Source: JBGSMX01 sp963790405 (GTDB lineage: Bacteria > Actinomycetota > Coriobacteriia > Anaerosomatales > JAGXFU01). From it: a stretch of 64,000 nucleotides of DNA. The stretch is from positions 124,001 through 188,000 of the forward strand of contig CAWBOJ010000003.1 in assembly GCA_963790405.1 (NCBI GenBank), read 5' to 3'. Of this stretch, positions 46,363-54,806 are shown in pieces. Every line of letters starts with the position of its first letter. Within the stretch, counting starts at the first letter, position 1. Made by a program: the position numbers and the translations under genes. The notes beneath the pieces were generated by a model. It did not search any database. It was not told the origin of the DNA and saw only the letters and a program-made list of their open reading frames with translations.

Positions 46363-46410
46363 CCTCCTCCGGGCTAAGCGGCTCCGGGACTGGAAGGCAA
46401 ATAAGCCCGG
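46363..46410 (-). promoter_or_regulatory. Candidate S6:S18 ribosomal leader in the rpsF 5' UTR
   Basis: On the minus strand, perfect stem CCGGGCT (46410-46404) / AGCCCGG (46375-46369) encloses a loop containing CCG followed by CTT. The 3' arm overlaps the rpsF Shine-Dalgarno (CCCGGAGGAGG), so folding would hide it. The S6:S18 complex binds a hairpin with a bulged CCG to repress its own operon in many bacteria; this is the proposed identity from layout, not from a covariance search. Confidence 0.6.
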
Positions 46411-46436
46411 AGCAGGAAATGAGCCCTCGGAGTGTA

Positions 46437-47441
46437 TCACCGGCCCACCACGGCCGCAACAGCATTCCCCGGCGCAGTGATACGACTCCGGAACCAACGA
46501 ATGAAAGCGGCGCCCACGGCCGGCCCGAGCCCGAGCACGGCCAAAGCAAGACGCCACCCGAAAGACGTGCCGGGCGGTGCGGAAGACTGCGAGAGCCACG
46601 GGTGCGCCGTCTCACGAACGTGAGTGCGGGCGAAACCGGCGGCGTAGACGGTTCCCGCCGCGTCCTGCGTCCCTGCCGAACCAAGAAGAATCGATGATGC
46701 CTCCGTCTCCTCGCATCCAGTGGAGACACCGCATTCGCGCGCGAGACTCCCCGTCGTTGCGGGAGGTGCATCTGGAACAGGGACACTCGCTTCGCTCACC
46801 GTCATGGGCGTGGCAGTAGGTTGCGGAACCTCTGTTTCGACTCCCTGTCCCTCCACTGCAGACTGCGGAAGCACCTCGGAAGGCGCGACTTCGGGCGTCT
46901 CAACGGGCTCCGCCGTCGGCTCGGTCTGTGCCGCTTCATCCCCTGCCTCAGCCTCGGCGCAGGGCACGACCATAACCGACAGAGGGTCGATGTACAGCTC
47001 GCCCTGTCTCAGGCCAACGTGGATGTGTGGCACCCCACTCGATGAATCGCCTGTGGCGGCAACTGCGCCGATCGTGTCGCCGCAGTTCATCGCCTGGCCC
47101 GCAGCGACGCACACGTCCGCCAGTGGCATGTACGACCAGCGTGCGCCCGTACTCGACTCGATCGTCACGGCCAGCATCGTCCCTCCGGTCGCGCTCGGAA
47201 TCCGCCCGGCGAACGTGACAGTGCCGGCGTCGACGGAGAAGACACTGCTCCCCGGCTCGGCGGGCACGTCGATACCGGAATGCGTCGCAGCCGTTCCATC
47301 TGGCCGCTGGTAGGATGCAGCAAATCCCAGGCAAGGCGCCGTGCCAGGCGCAACGGGCCAGCCCACCGCAAATGCCGGGTCCCCGCCTGAGACGACTGCG
47401 GCCATCGCAATCGCAAGAGCGAGATACATTCGCCAGCTCAC
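46437..47441 (-). CDS. M23-like secreted peptidase with C-terminal membrane anchor
   Basis: 334 residues. Signal peptide (MSWRMYLALAIAMAAVVSGG), then an M23/LysM-less lytic domain: ATHSGIDVPAEPGSSVFSVD (first zinc His and Asp), TVTFAGRIPSATGGTMLAVT, GDTIGAVAATGDSSSGVPHI and HIHVGLRQGELYIDPLSVM (HxH). A long Pro/Thr/Glu-rich linker follows and a C-terminal TM (WRLALAVLGLGPAVGAAFIR). It should cut peptidoglycan cross-links while anchored at the membrane, or act as a non-enzymatic factor. Upstream is 200 bp containing a terminator and the tRNA gene. Confidence 0.85.
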   Translation of the reverse strand: MSWRMYLALAIAMAAVVSGGDPAFAVGWPVAPGTAPCLGFAASYQRPDGTAATHSGIDVPAEPGSSVFSVDAGTVTFAGRIPSATGGTMLAVTIESSTGARWSYMPLADVCVAAGQAMNCGDTIGAVAATGDSSSGVPHIHVGLRQGELYIDPLSVMVVPCAEAEAGDEAAQTEPTAEPVETPEVAPSEVLPQSAVEGQGVETEVPQPTATPMTVSEASVPVPDAPPATTGSLARECGVSTGCEETEASSILLGSAGTQDAAGTVYAAGFARTHVRETAHPWLSQSSAPPGTSFGWRLALAVLGLGPAVGAAFIRWFRSRITAPGNAVAAVVGR

Positions 47442-47607
47442 ATCAACGCCTCCTCAGCAGTGTGATATCAGTCGCCGAGGAGAGAGGGGCGGCGATGCTC
47501 TTCTACGAACACCTGTTCGACATGAATCCGTCAATTCCTGCTCGAAATCGATTCGGCGTGCCAAGCGGTATCTCACTTCCGACCAACGGCACCGCCCCAA
47601 CAAGAAG

Positions 47608-47626
47608 GGCCGCCCGGAGGCGGCCG
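47608..47626 (-). terminator. Terminator downstream of tRNA-Gly
   Basis: Perfect 7-bp stem GGCCGCC/GGCGGCC with a 5-nt loop, followed on the minus strand by CTTCTTGTT. It is 14 nt beyond the tRNA 3' end, so it ends the tRNA transcript. Confidence 0.75.
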
Positions 47627-47639
47627 TTCATGAATCTCA

Positions 47640-47715
47640 TGGAGCGGGCGACGGGACTCGAACCCGCGACCTAAAGCTTGGGAAGCTTTCACTCTACCAG
47701 CTGAGCTACGCCCGC
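47640..47715 (-). tRNA. tRNA-Gly (anticodon CCC)
   Basis: The minus strand folds as a cloverleaf: acceptor GCGGGCG / CGCCCGC, D-arm with AGCTC and GGTAGAG, anticodon stem AAAGC/GCTTT around loop TTCCCAA (anticodon CCC, Gly codon GGG), variable AGGTC, T-arm GCGGG TTCGAGT CCCGT, discriminator T and an encoded CCA. About 76 nt including CCA. Confidence 0.95.
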
Positions 47716-47770
47716 ATGACGTGCGTCGGAATTGTAAGCCGTATCATTGGCGCGGGCAAATCCTGCGACG

Positions 47771-48310
47771 TCACGCCCGCGACCCGTGCCATCGGTATCG
47801 CGTGAACAGGAGAGCCGCCAACGTTCCAAGACCCAGCGCCAGAAGCGGCTTCCACGTTGCCACCGGATCCACAACCGCATGACCGGGAGTCAGCACCACG
47901 AGCTCCTCGGCATGAATATCCATATCTCCCCCGTGCTCCGGACACGCAGCGTTGAATATCCCCCGGACCCGTACGATGTCCCCCTGATTGTGATAGTCAC
48001 CCGCACGAGTGATCGCGCGCGCAAGGTCCTCGGGCACCCAAACCGCCTGTCCAGAGTTGAGGCCGCCGAGCGCCGCGTCCTCCTCAACGTTGCGTTCCAT
48101 GTACGCGTCGTCGTTGAGGTGAACCCACGCACCGTCCCCGCGGTACATCACCTCGCCGATTACTTCGCCGGTGAACTCAATCTCGGTTCCGTCATAGAGC
48201 GCCGCATCTTCGACGAGTCGTGCGCTGAACGGTGACTCCTCCGCGAACGCGGCACCCGCACACGCGAAGAGTGTCACCACACACATGATGCCGAACGCGA
48301 TGCGTCTCAT
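47771..48310 (-). CDS. Exported OB-fold-like (tRNA_anti-like) membrane-anchored protein
   Basis: About 179 residues. Signal peptide MRRIAFGIMCVVTLFACAGA, then a domain with SARLVEDAALYDGTEIEFTG EVIGEVMYR, WVHLNDDAYMERNVEE and GDYHNQGDIVRVRGIFNAAC, an OB-fold pattern, and a C-terminal TM (LLALGLGTLAALLFTRYRWH). The ATG overlaps the trkH stop (ATGA), so it belongs to the Trk operon. A His/Cys-containing stretch (AACPEHGGDMDIHAEELVVL) might bind a metal. Function unknown. Confidence 0.78.
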   Translation of the reverse strand: MRRIAFGIMCVVTLFACAGAAFAEESPFSARLVEDAALYDGTEIEFTGEVIGEVMYRGDGAWVHLNDDAYMERNVEEDAALGGLNSGQAVWVPEDLARAITRAGDYHNQGDIVRVRGIFNAACPEHGGDMDIHAEELVVLTPGHAVVDPVATWKPLLALGLGTLAALLFTRYRWHGSRA

Positions 48311-49809
48311 CTGCCCCTCACCGTCGCTGAAACGTAGCCGATCAGCGCGAATACCGACATGAATTCGAGCCTGCCCAGCCACATTGCAAAGATGAACGCT
48401 ACTTTCAGCATCCCGGGCATCGAGGGCGCAGTCACACCACATGACAGACCCGTGTTCGATGCTGCGGACACGCCCTCAAACATGGCTTCGCTCAATGAGT
48501 ATCCATACATCATGCCGAGAATCGTCAGCGCACCGTACAGCGTGATGTAGGCGATGGTGATCAGCAGCGCGGAACGGACAACCGCGTCAGAGAGTAGCGT
48601 GTTGCGAACGTGCCTGTACCGCTCGACAACGACGGCCGAAGGCGGTGAAAGCATCTTGCGTATCTCGAGGATGAAGGCCTTGCCCATGACGCCGATGCGC
48701 AGCCCCTTGATGCCGCCCGCGGTCGAACACGCTGACGCCCCGATCGCCATGGCTATGGTGACAGCAAGCATGCCGAGCTGGCCCCATTGCCGAACGAACG
48801 CGCGCGAGTATATGGTCGAGAACCCGGTCGTCGTGTGCCCCGATACCACCTGGTAGAACGCCTTGCGGAACAGAGTCACGGCATCGGGATAGACTCCGAA
48901 ACGGGCAAGTGCCCACGTCGCCAGCGCTACCGTCAGGGTCAGCGTCACGGCGAAGCTCATCGTCTCGATGTTGCGCCGCAACTCCTCCCGGCGACCAGAC
49001 CAGACCGCCCAGTGCAGCGCGAAGTTGAACGACCCGGCCACGAAAATGACGATCGTGGCCAGCTCATAGACGATCGAGTGATAGTAGACGGTGTTGAATG
49101 ACTGCGGGGCGAATCCCCCGGTACTCCACCCGCCCATGAAGATCCACAGGCCGTGCAGCACCGCGCGCGTCGGCTCCTGCCCGAGCCATAGTCCGAGCCC
49201 CGCAAGCACCACCCACCCCACCGCAAGCCACACGAGCGAGATCAGCCAGATTGCTCGAGCGGTCTGGACCACGTTCGGAAACAGCCGCTCGTCCTTGCCC
49301 TCTCCGACATACACCGAGTAGGCTCCCGCGGCACCGGTGAACAGGAAAGTCAGAGCCACGACCACGACGCCTTGGCCGCCGGCGTAGGTGAGCAGATGCC
49401 TCCACATGTTCAGTCCGTACGACGCATGGTCGAGATCCTGCATCAAGTACAGCCCCGTGGTCGTGAGGCCACTCATCACATCGAACACGGCATCGAGATA
49501 GCTGCCTTCGTGTCCGGACAGCCAGAGCGGGATGGCGCCGAGAACAGTGAGCAGTAGCCACGACCCCGAGGCGACGACGAGCCCCGTGTTCCAACCGAGC
49601 TCGCGTTTGGTGCGCCCCAGAATCTGAAGGCCGAATCCCACGATGAAGCACGCCGACATGCCGATCACGAAGTCGAGAGCCGTGTCCCACTCGCCGAGAA
49701 GCAGGCACGAGAAGAGGGGCACGGCCTGGAGCAGGCCGACGCCGACCACGATCTTGCCAGTGTATGCGCCGATGACCCGATGGTCTTCGAAGTGAGAACG
49801 GCGCTTCAC
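48307..49809 (-). CDS. trkH: Trk/Ktr-type potassium uptake membrane subunit
   Basis: About 500 residues with the four-fold membrane-pore-membrane plan: DAVFDVMSGLTTTGLYLM (filter 1 region), GLWIFMGGWSTGGFAPQS, QVVSGHTTTGFSTIYSRAFV and GVSAASNTGLSCGV, the pore signatures with conserved Gly. The protein imports K+ using bound TrkA subunits (two trkA genes upstream). The start is the GTG at 49809 that overlaps the stop of the small upstream gene (GTGA); the longer frame to 49911 is rejected for that reason. Confidence 0.92.
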   Translation of the reverse strand: MKRRSHFEDHRVIGAYTGKIVVGVGLLQAVPLFSCLLLGEWDTALDFVIGMSACFIVGFGLQILGRTKRELGWNTGLVVASGSWLLLTVLGAIPLWLSGHEGSYLDAVFDVMSGLTTTGLYLMQDLDHASYGLNMWRHLLTYAGGQGVVVVALTFLFTGAAGAYSVYVGEGKDERLFPNVVQTARAIWLISLVWLAVGWVVLAGLGLWLGQEPTRAVLHGLWIFMGGWSTGGFAPQSFNTVYYHSIVYELATIVIFVAGSFNFALHWAVWSGRREELRRNIETMSFAVTLTLTVALATWALARFGVYPDAVTLFRKAFYQVVSGHTTTGFSTIYSRAFVRQWGQLGMLAVTIAMAIGASACSTAGGIKGLRIGVMGKAFILEIRKMLSPPSAVVVERYRHVRNTLLSDAVVRSALLITIAYITLYGALTILGMMYGYSLSEAMFEGVSAASNTGLSCGVTAPSMPGMLKVAFIFAMWLGRLEFMSVFALIGYVSATVRGR

Positions 49810-49958
49810 CGAGCCATCCACACAGCCGCGCACGCGATAGCGAAACCCACGATGCACAGCATCGCGACGTACGCCGTCTCCGCGAAGATTCCGGCGATGT
49901 ACTGACTCCACCGACCGCGCGACGTGAGATGCGGAATCGGCCTTCGTTCCTCGGCCAT
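49806..49958 (-). CDS. Small single-TM protein in the Trk operon
   Basis: 50 residues: MAEERRPIPHLTSRGRWSQY then IAGIFAETAYVAMLCIVGFA IACAAVWMAR. A basic N-terminus and one hydrophobic helix (about 21-46) are visible. It overlaps trkH by GTGA and starts 15 bp after the trkA stop; an ATG 9 nt earlier is possible. It is too short for default gene calls. Overlap, spacing and membrane character support a real gene, perhaps a small regulatory subunit of the Trk system. No known family match is claimed. Confidence 0.7.
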   Translation of the reverse strand: MAEERRPIPHLTSRGRWSQYIAGIFAETAYVAMLCIVGFAIACAAVWMAR

Positions 49959-49972
49959 CTGAGTCATCCCGC

Positions 49973-50638
49973 CTAGACCCCCGTGAGCGCCTTCTTCAGA
50001 GCCTTCTCGTGCTCGACTGCAGTGAATGCAATCACCACGTCACCGGGAAGGAGTTCCGTATCACCATGAACCGTCACAACCTCGTCACCCCGGATAAGGG
50101 CAACGAGCACGCAGTCTACCGGCAAGGGCAGAGAGGCCACTTTCTTGTTGCAGACCACGCACCGGTCTGTCGGCAGTTCGATCTCCACGATCGCCATGTT
50201 GCCCTGCCGCAGCGAGATAAGCGTGTGCAGATCCCCCACAGTCGCCTCTTCTTCAATCATGCGAGAGATGATGGTGGTCGAAGAGATGGCCTCGATGCCA
50301 AGCGCGTTGAAGATGTGCTCGTTTTTCGGGTTGTTGACCCGGGCCACGGTTCGAGGAACGCCGAATGCGACCTTCGCGAGCTGGCAGGCAACCAGGTTGT
50401 CGTCATCATCGCCCGTCGAGGCAACGAACACGTCGGCACGGCCGACTCCCGCATCGTCCAGATACACCGCGTCGCAGCCATCTCCGTGAATCACGAGTGC
50501 CTGTTTGGGCAACTCGACCACGAGTCGCTCAACGACATCGGCACGCTTCTCTATGAGCGCGACCTCGTGACCGCTGCCCAGGAGCTTGGCCGCCAGGTAA
50601 GAGGCCACTTTGCCGCCACCGTTGATAACGATGAACAC
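49973..50638 (-). CDS. trkA: TrkA family potassium uptake regulatory protein (downstream copy)
   Basis: 221 residues. The RCK_N Rossmann domain begins MFIVINGGGKVASYLAAKLL, with EKRADVVERLVVELPKQALV, STGDDDDNLVACQLAKVAFG and ARVNNPKNEHIFNALGIEAI. An RCK_C-like domain follows (VVCNKKVASLPLPVDCVLVA, TELLPGDVVIAFTAVEHEKA). It binds NAD(H)/nucleotides and gates TrkH. Two copies lie in tandem 2 bp apart. Confidence 0.93.
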   Translation of the reverse strand: MFIVINGGGKVASYLAAKLLGSGHEVALIEKRADVVERLVVELPKQALVIHGDGCDAVYLDDAGVGRADVFVASTGDDDDNLVACQLAKVAFGVPRTVARVNNPKNEHIFNALGIEAISSTTIISRMIEEEATVGDLHTLISLRQGNMAIVEIELPTDRCVVCNKKVASLPLPVDCVLVALIRGDEVVTVHGDTELLPGDVVIAFTAVEHEKALKKALTGV

Positions 50639-50640
50639 GT

Positions 50641-51282
50641 CTAGTCCTCCATGTAGCGCTCGATCTTGCCGAACGCCTCTTCCTTGATCGAAGCGATAAT
50701 GATGTCTCCGGCGTGCAGGACCGAATCGGGCTCCGGAACGAACATGGCGTCCCCGCGGGTGACTACCGCGATGCGATAGCGACGAGCGATCTCCATGTCG
50801 GCGACCCGCTTGCCTTCAACGGCATCGCTTGCCTTGAATTGCACGACTTCGACGTCTCCGACGCTTGCCAGGTGATGCCCATGGCCCGCCTTGATCTTGT
50901 CGAGCAACACCTCGGCCACGAGAGTGGTTCCGCAGACATAGTCGAGCCCGAGCTGCTGGTACGTGCGTTCCCTGACCGGATTGTAGAGACGCGCAACCGC
51001 ATGCGGGACGCTGAAGATCTTTCGCGCGACCTCGGCTGCCATAAGGTTTGTATTGTCGAGGTTGGTCACCGCGGCGAATGCATCGCAGTCCCGAATACCG
51101 GCTTCCTCGAGTATCTCCTCGTCGAATCCGAGGCCTTTGATGGTGATGCCGTTGAACAGGGTCCCGAGTCGCTTGAACGCGTCCGGGTCCTTGTCGATGA
51201 CGACGACGTTGTGCCCCTCAACGGAGAGGAGCGTGGCCAGCTGCGAGCCGACGCGCCCGCTTCCCACGACGATGACATTCAT
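50641..51282 (-). CDS. trkA: TrkA family potassium uptake regulatory protein (upstream copy)
   Basis: 213 residues: MNVIVVGSGRVGSQLATLLS, SVEGHNVVVIDKDPDAFKRL, AAVTNLDNTNLMAAEVARKI, RLYNPVRERTYQQLGLDYVC and ADMEIARRYRIAVVTRGDAM, then HAGDIIIASIKEEAFGKIER. RCK_N and RCK_C domains are both visible. It is the first gene of the operon trkA-trkA-small TM-trkH-OB protein. A paired TrkA set may form a hetero-ring on TrkH. Confidence 0.93.
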   Translation of the reverse strand: MNVIVVGSGRVGSQLATLLSVEGHNVVVIDKDPDAFKRLGTLFNGITIKGLGFDEEILEEAGIRDCDAFAAVTNLDNTNLMAAEVARKIFSVPHAVARLYNPVRERTYQQLGLDYVCGTTLVAEVLLDKIKAGHGHHLASVGDVEVVQFKASDAVEGKRVADMEIARRYRIAVVTRGDAMFVPEPDSVLHAGDIIIASIKEEAFGKIERYMED

Positions 51283-51420
51283 GTCTCTCGGTACTCGCCT
51301 CCGCTTACGCCACGTCCGAACAGGGTGCTAATGACGCCGACTAGGGGACGCTACGCCCGTGTTCTTGCGCTGTCAACAGCATGCCACAACACTCGCCGCC
51401 CATGAACGCTGGGAAAACGA

Positions 51421-51455
51421 AATGGACGCCCAGCCTGCGAGGCGGGGCGTCCATT
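51421..51455 (-). terminator. Terminator downstream of the DUF5679 gene
   Basis: 10-bp arms AATGGACGCC / GGCGTCCATT with a 15-nt loop. On the minus strand the tail is TTTCGTTTTCCC, a good U-rich tract. It follows the DUF5679 gene and separates it from the Trk operon. Confidence 0.8.
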
Positions 51456-51477
51456 CAAATTGCTCTTGATGATTCGG

Positions 51478-51624
51478 CTACTTGCCGATCTTGAAGATCT
51501 TGGTGCCGCACACGGGGCACGTGCCCTGCGTGGCCGGACGGCCGTTCTTCATCACGATAGACTGCGCGTCTACGATCTCGCGCTTCTCCTTGCATTTGAC
51601 ACAGTAGCCTTCTTTGGCAGCCAT
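51478..51624 (-). CDS. DUF5679 zinc-ribbon protein
   Basis: 48 residues: MAAKEGYCVKCKEKREIVDA, then QSIVMKNGRPATQGTCPVCG TKIFKIGK. Two CxxC pairs (CVKC and CPVC) form a rubredoxin-like knuckle as in DUF5679 proteins, which are small and widespread in actinobacteria. GGAG precedes the ATG. The longer frame to 51699 is rejected. Confidence 0.9.
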   Translation of the reverse strand: MAAKEGYCVKCKEKREIVDAQSIVMKNGRPATQGTCPVCGTKIFKIGK

Positions 51625-51728
51625 GCATCGCTCCTTCCATCTGACAGAAAACCCTCGGCCTCGCCGAAGGAACTGAACACCCTCCCCTGCGGGGACCACA
51701 AGTCAGTTTACACTTCTTCGGCGCCTTG

Positions 51729-52403
51729 TCATGCCCCATTGGGCCGAGCGGTGTGCGCAAGACGCCCCCGGGGGGCCATTCCGTAGACGAGAAGACCCAC
51801 CGCGCCAAGCGCCACCGTCGCCCCCCACAGTGCCCCTGCCAACACCCAGAATGGCTCCGGGAACAGCTGGATCAGAAGGTCGCCTGGCGGGAAGAGCCAC
51901 GTTCCTCCCTCGAAGAACAGCGCGTGAAACCCCGCGAAGAAACGATCGAAATCGACGAACCCGGCAAACGCTGCGAGTGCCACTGCGACCAGCGCTTCGC
52001 CGCCTGCCCACACAGCCGCTCTCCGCATGAGATCCTTTCGAGCCCTTCGCAGGCGCACGAATCCCCAGACCGCAGCCAGGAGCAGACACAACGCGGTGGC
52101 CCACATGCCCGTGGAGAACACGGCGCGGACGTCCTCAAGATGCGAAAGCGCCTCGGGGGTGAATCCTTCTCTGTCCTGCACCCGCGTAGGAAGTGTGTGT
52201 GTGCCGGCTCCAACCACATATGACCGCACCGACAGTGCGGTCTCGAGTGCGACCTCGGAGTCCAGTCCTGACTCGGCTCCGCCCCCGGTCGCACGGAACA
52301 TCGCCTCGGTGACGAACGGGAGCGCCAACACGCGCACGGCCACGCCGATCAGGGCCAACACGATGAGCACGCCGACCACTGCGGGCTCGAACCGACGCAT
52401 CAT
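51729..52403 (-). CDS. DUF1461 / TIGR01906-like integral membrane protein
   Basis: 224 residues with about five TM helices. The conserved core FVDFDRFFAGFHALFFEGGT then WLFPPGDLLIQLFPEPFW matches TIGR01906 (DUF1461). An N-terminal TM (AVVGVLIVLALIGVAVRVLA), an extracytoplasmic region with ALSHLEDVRAVFSTGMWATA, and further helices follow. Function unknown. The start overlaps the stop of the GGDEF gene (ATGA), so it is co-transcribed with it. Confidence 0.9.
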   Translation of the reverse strand: MMRRFEPAVVGVLIVLALIGVAVRVLALPFVTEAMFRATGGGAESGLDSEVALETALSVRSYVVGAGTHTLPTRVQDREGFTPEALSHLEDVRAVFSTGMWATALCLLLAAVWGFVRLRRARKDLMRRAAVWAGGEALVAVALAAFAGFVDFDRFFAGFHALFFEGGTWLFPPGDLLIQLFPEPFWVLAGALWGATVALGAVGLLVYGMAPRGRLAHTARPNGA

Positions 52404-53626
52404 ACCGAGACGTCCGCCGAGCTTGCGTAGGCTACGCGGTTCCCGCCCGCGACAGCGGCGGTCGTCAGCGCAGCGTCAGCAGCATCGATGAGCTGGTCGG
52501 CCGTCATGCCGTCATCGGGGAATTGCGCGATCCCGATGCTCACCGTGACGCACGCGTCATCAACCCGAACGCGTGAGATCTCGAGTCGAATCTGCTCCGC
52601 GATCGCTCGAACCTCATCGGCCGACAGAATCTGGCCTTGTACATCCTCGGCAAGCAGAATGGCGAATTCCTCGCCTCCGAATCTCGAGATGACTGTGGTC
52701 TCGCGCGAACTGCCCGCGGAGCTTGAGCTGACCGCGTCGCTCATCGCTCGCGCAACATCGCGCAGCATGCGATCGCCCTTCTCGATGCCAAACAGTCGAT
52801 TGAAACGATCGAAGTTGTCGACATCCACAATCAACAGCGAAAGCGGGCGCTCGTCACGTTCGGCCCGCAGAAGTTCGCGCCCGAGCGCGCGCAGGAAGTA
52901 CGACCGGTCGTAGAGTCCGGTCTTCTCATCAACGATTGAGGCCGAGGCTAGCTCCTCTTCTCGGCGGCGCAGAGTGCCCGTCATGAGGGTCGCCACGGTC
53001 GCGGTACCTGCGAGCGCCGTGACCTGCCATCCGTAGCGAACAGCCACGTACGTGAGATTGCGGTGGAGCCCCTCGGCAATGAAGGGCATTTCGATGTGGG
53101 GCAGGAGGCCGAAGTACTCGCCCCAGATCACAACGCCCGCCGCGAACGCGCAGAAAGCGGCGATGAGCCAGGCATGCCAGCGTTTGGGCAGGATGAAGGC
53201 GGCCTCGAGAATGAACAGCGAGTACATGGCCCAGAACCACGAGTGCACCCCGCCGCTGTAGTAGACAAGCACGGTGACCACGATCGCGTCAAAGACCAGC
53301 TGCGCGTGATTGAGTACTGCAATGTTGCCTAGTCGGCGGTACGTGCGCTGATAGAAGGTGTTGTACGCAAGCACGAACGCCAGAGCGAGCGCCGGAATGC
53401 GCATGTTCACCCACAGCTCGGCCCACGGCGTTTCGAGTGTGTAGGCCCACGCGGCGAGTATCGAGTACAGAGAGAGCGCAGCGACGACCGCCCACCGTAC
53501 GCGGATGACCAGGCCGACGCGTTCGGTGTTCGCTTGTAGCGCTTCGATGTCGTATCTCGTGCGCTGCTGGCGCCATGACACCATGAATCGGCGCGCCAAC
53601 ATCTTGGTGACCCGGTTCGGACTCAC
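52400..53626 (-). CDS. Membrane-bound diguanylate cyclase (GGDEF)
   Basis: About 408 residues. N-terminal membrane part with five or six TM helices (VRWAVVAALSLYSILAAWAY, IPALALAFVLAYNTFYQRTY, VLNHAQLVFDAIVVTVLVYY, AFCAFAAGVVIWGEYFGLLP) then the catalytic domain: DEKTGLYDRSYFLRALGREL, DVDNFDRFNRLFG (metal Asp) and SRFGGEEFAILLAE (GGEEF A-site). No RxxD inhibitory site is seen before GGEEF. It makes c-di-GMP from GTP. The start is GTG with GGAGG 5 nt upstream; the frame extends to 53794. Confidence 0.9.
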   Translation of the reverse strand: MSPNRVTKMLARRFMVSWRQQRTRYDIEALQANTERVGLVIRVRWAVVAALSLYSILAAWAYTLETPWAELWVNMRIPALALAFVLAYNTFYQRTYRRLGNIAVLNHAQLVFDAIVVTVLVYYSGGVHSWFWAMYSLFILEAAFILPKRWHAWLIAAFCAFAAGVVIWGEYFGLLPHIEMPFIAEGLHRNLTYVAVRYGWQVTALAGTATVATLMTGTLRRREEELASASIVDEKTGLYDRSYFLRALGRELLRAERDERPLSLLIVDVDNFDRFNRLFGIEKGDRMLRDVARAMSDAVSSSSAGSSRETTVISRFGGEEFAILLAEDVQGQILSADEVRAIAEQIRLEISRVRVDDACVTVSIGIAQFPDDGMTADQLIDAADAALTTAAVAGGNRVAYASSADVSV

Positions 53627-53818
53627 CAACACCTCCGGCATCAAGGGCTGCGGGACACTCACCGCGAGTCTCAGGGTAGCTGTGAGTGTACAGCCCCCCT
53701 TCGAGACCCGGCAAACGACCTCCTGCCCGCGCGCTGGCGGGCGGCACGTCCAAAACGGTGAGCGGTATACTCGCACCGTCTGTCTCACCCGCACTTGCCG
53801 AGGAGCCTTCTCCCCACA

Positions 53819-54785
53819 GTGGACGTGCTTGCCACACAGAACGGACTCACTGCGCTCACTAGTCAGCTCGCTTCGATCGGTGCACCGCTCGAAGCGTTGA
53901 TGCTGGCGACTTCAGTGGCGCTCCTCATGCTCTCGGCGAGCAGCGTGACGCGCGCGATGCTGCCCAAGGTGCTCGCTGCCGCAGTAATCCTTCTCGCTGC
54001 AGGTGAGGCTGTGCTCGTGTGGTTCCACTGGCGGCTCTACCTGCTCGCAATCGTGGCTACGCCGGAAACGGGCGCGGTCACCGGACACATTGCCGCTCCA
54101 ATGTGGATCGAGTCCGAGAAGCTGTTCGCGTGGGCGCTCGTGGTCGGCGTCCTGGCGCTTCTCATGCGACGCCATCGCGAGGAGCTCCTGCCCGGCGTCG
54201 CCATCGTACTTGCGGGGTTGATGGCGGGTGCCGTGCTGTGGGGACGGCCGTTCTCGGATCCGCTGCCCTCGTTTCTCGGCCAGTACGGCGGGTACCTGCA
54301 AGCGATGGCCGGCGGAAATCTGGCCGACGCCATCGCTGCCTACCAGGGCATGGAAGGTTCGCGGCAGTTCTACTACAACTCCTGGTACATGTGGGTGCAC
54401 CCCCCGCTGCTCTTCGCGAGCTACGGAGCGTTCGTTGTCTCGTTCGTCGCCACTATCCAGATGGTGCGCACGCAAGTACTCGGCATTCGAGACCACCGCC
54501 TACCGATGGGCGCGGCTGGGCTACCTGCCTCTGACGCTGGGAATGCTGCTCGGATTCCCGTGGGCGATCCTGGCGTGGTCGGGGGATTCTTGGTGGTGGA
54601 GCGGCAAGGTCAACATGTCGATCATGATGTGGTTCCTCTACACCGGCTACCTGCACGCGCGCCTCTACCTGCGTCGTCGAGGCATGTGGCGCTGGGTCGC
54701 GGCGCTGGCCATCCTGTCGTTCGTCGTGCTCGTGCTCACGTACCTGGCCACCTACATCGTGCCCGGCGCACACAGCTACGCCTGA
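53819..54785 (+). CDS. CcsA/CcmF-like cytochrome c biogenesis membrane protein (one frameshift)
   Basis: About 320 residues with around nine TM helices after joining frames near 54475 (one extra base). Hallmarks of the heme-handling WWD family: MWVHPPLLFASYGAFVVSF and the domain WAILAWSGDSWWWSGKVNMS MMWFLYTGYLHARLYLR, corresponding to the WGxYWxWDPKE...W...YLHAR pattern, but with the acidic/WDPKE part altered (WWWSGKVN). A His-Pro pair (VHPPLL) is kept. It likely handles heme for c-type cytochromes, or a variant cofactor. The start is uncertain (53795-53825). GAGGAG lies upstream. Confidence 0.75.
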
Positions 54786-54806
54786 GATTAGGAGACACGC
54801 CGAGGA

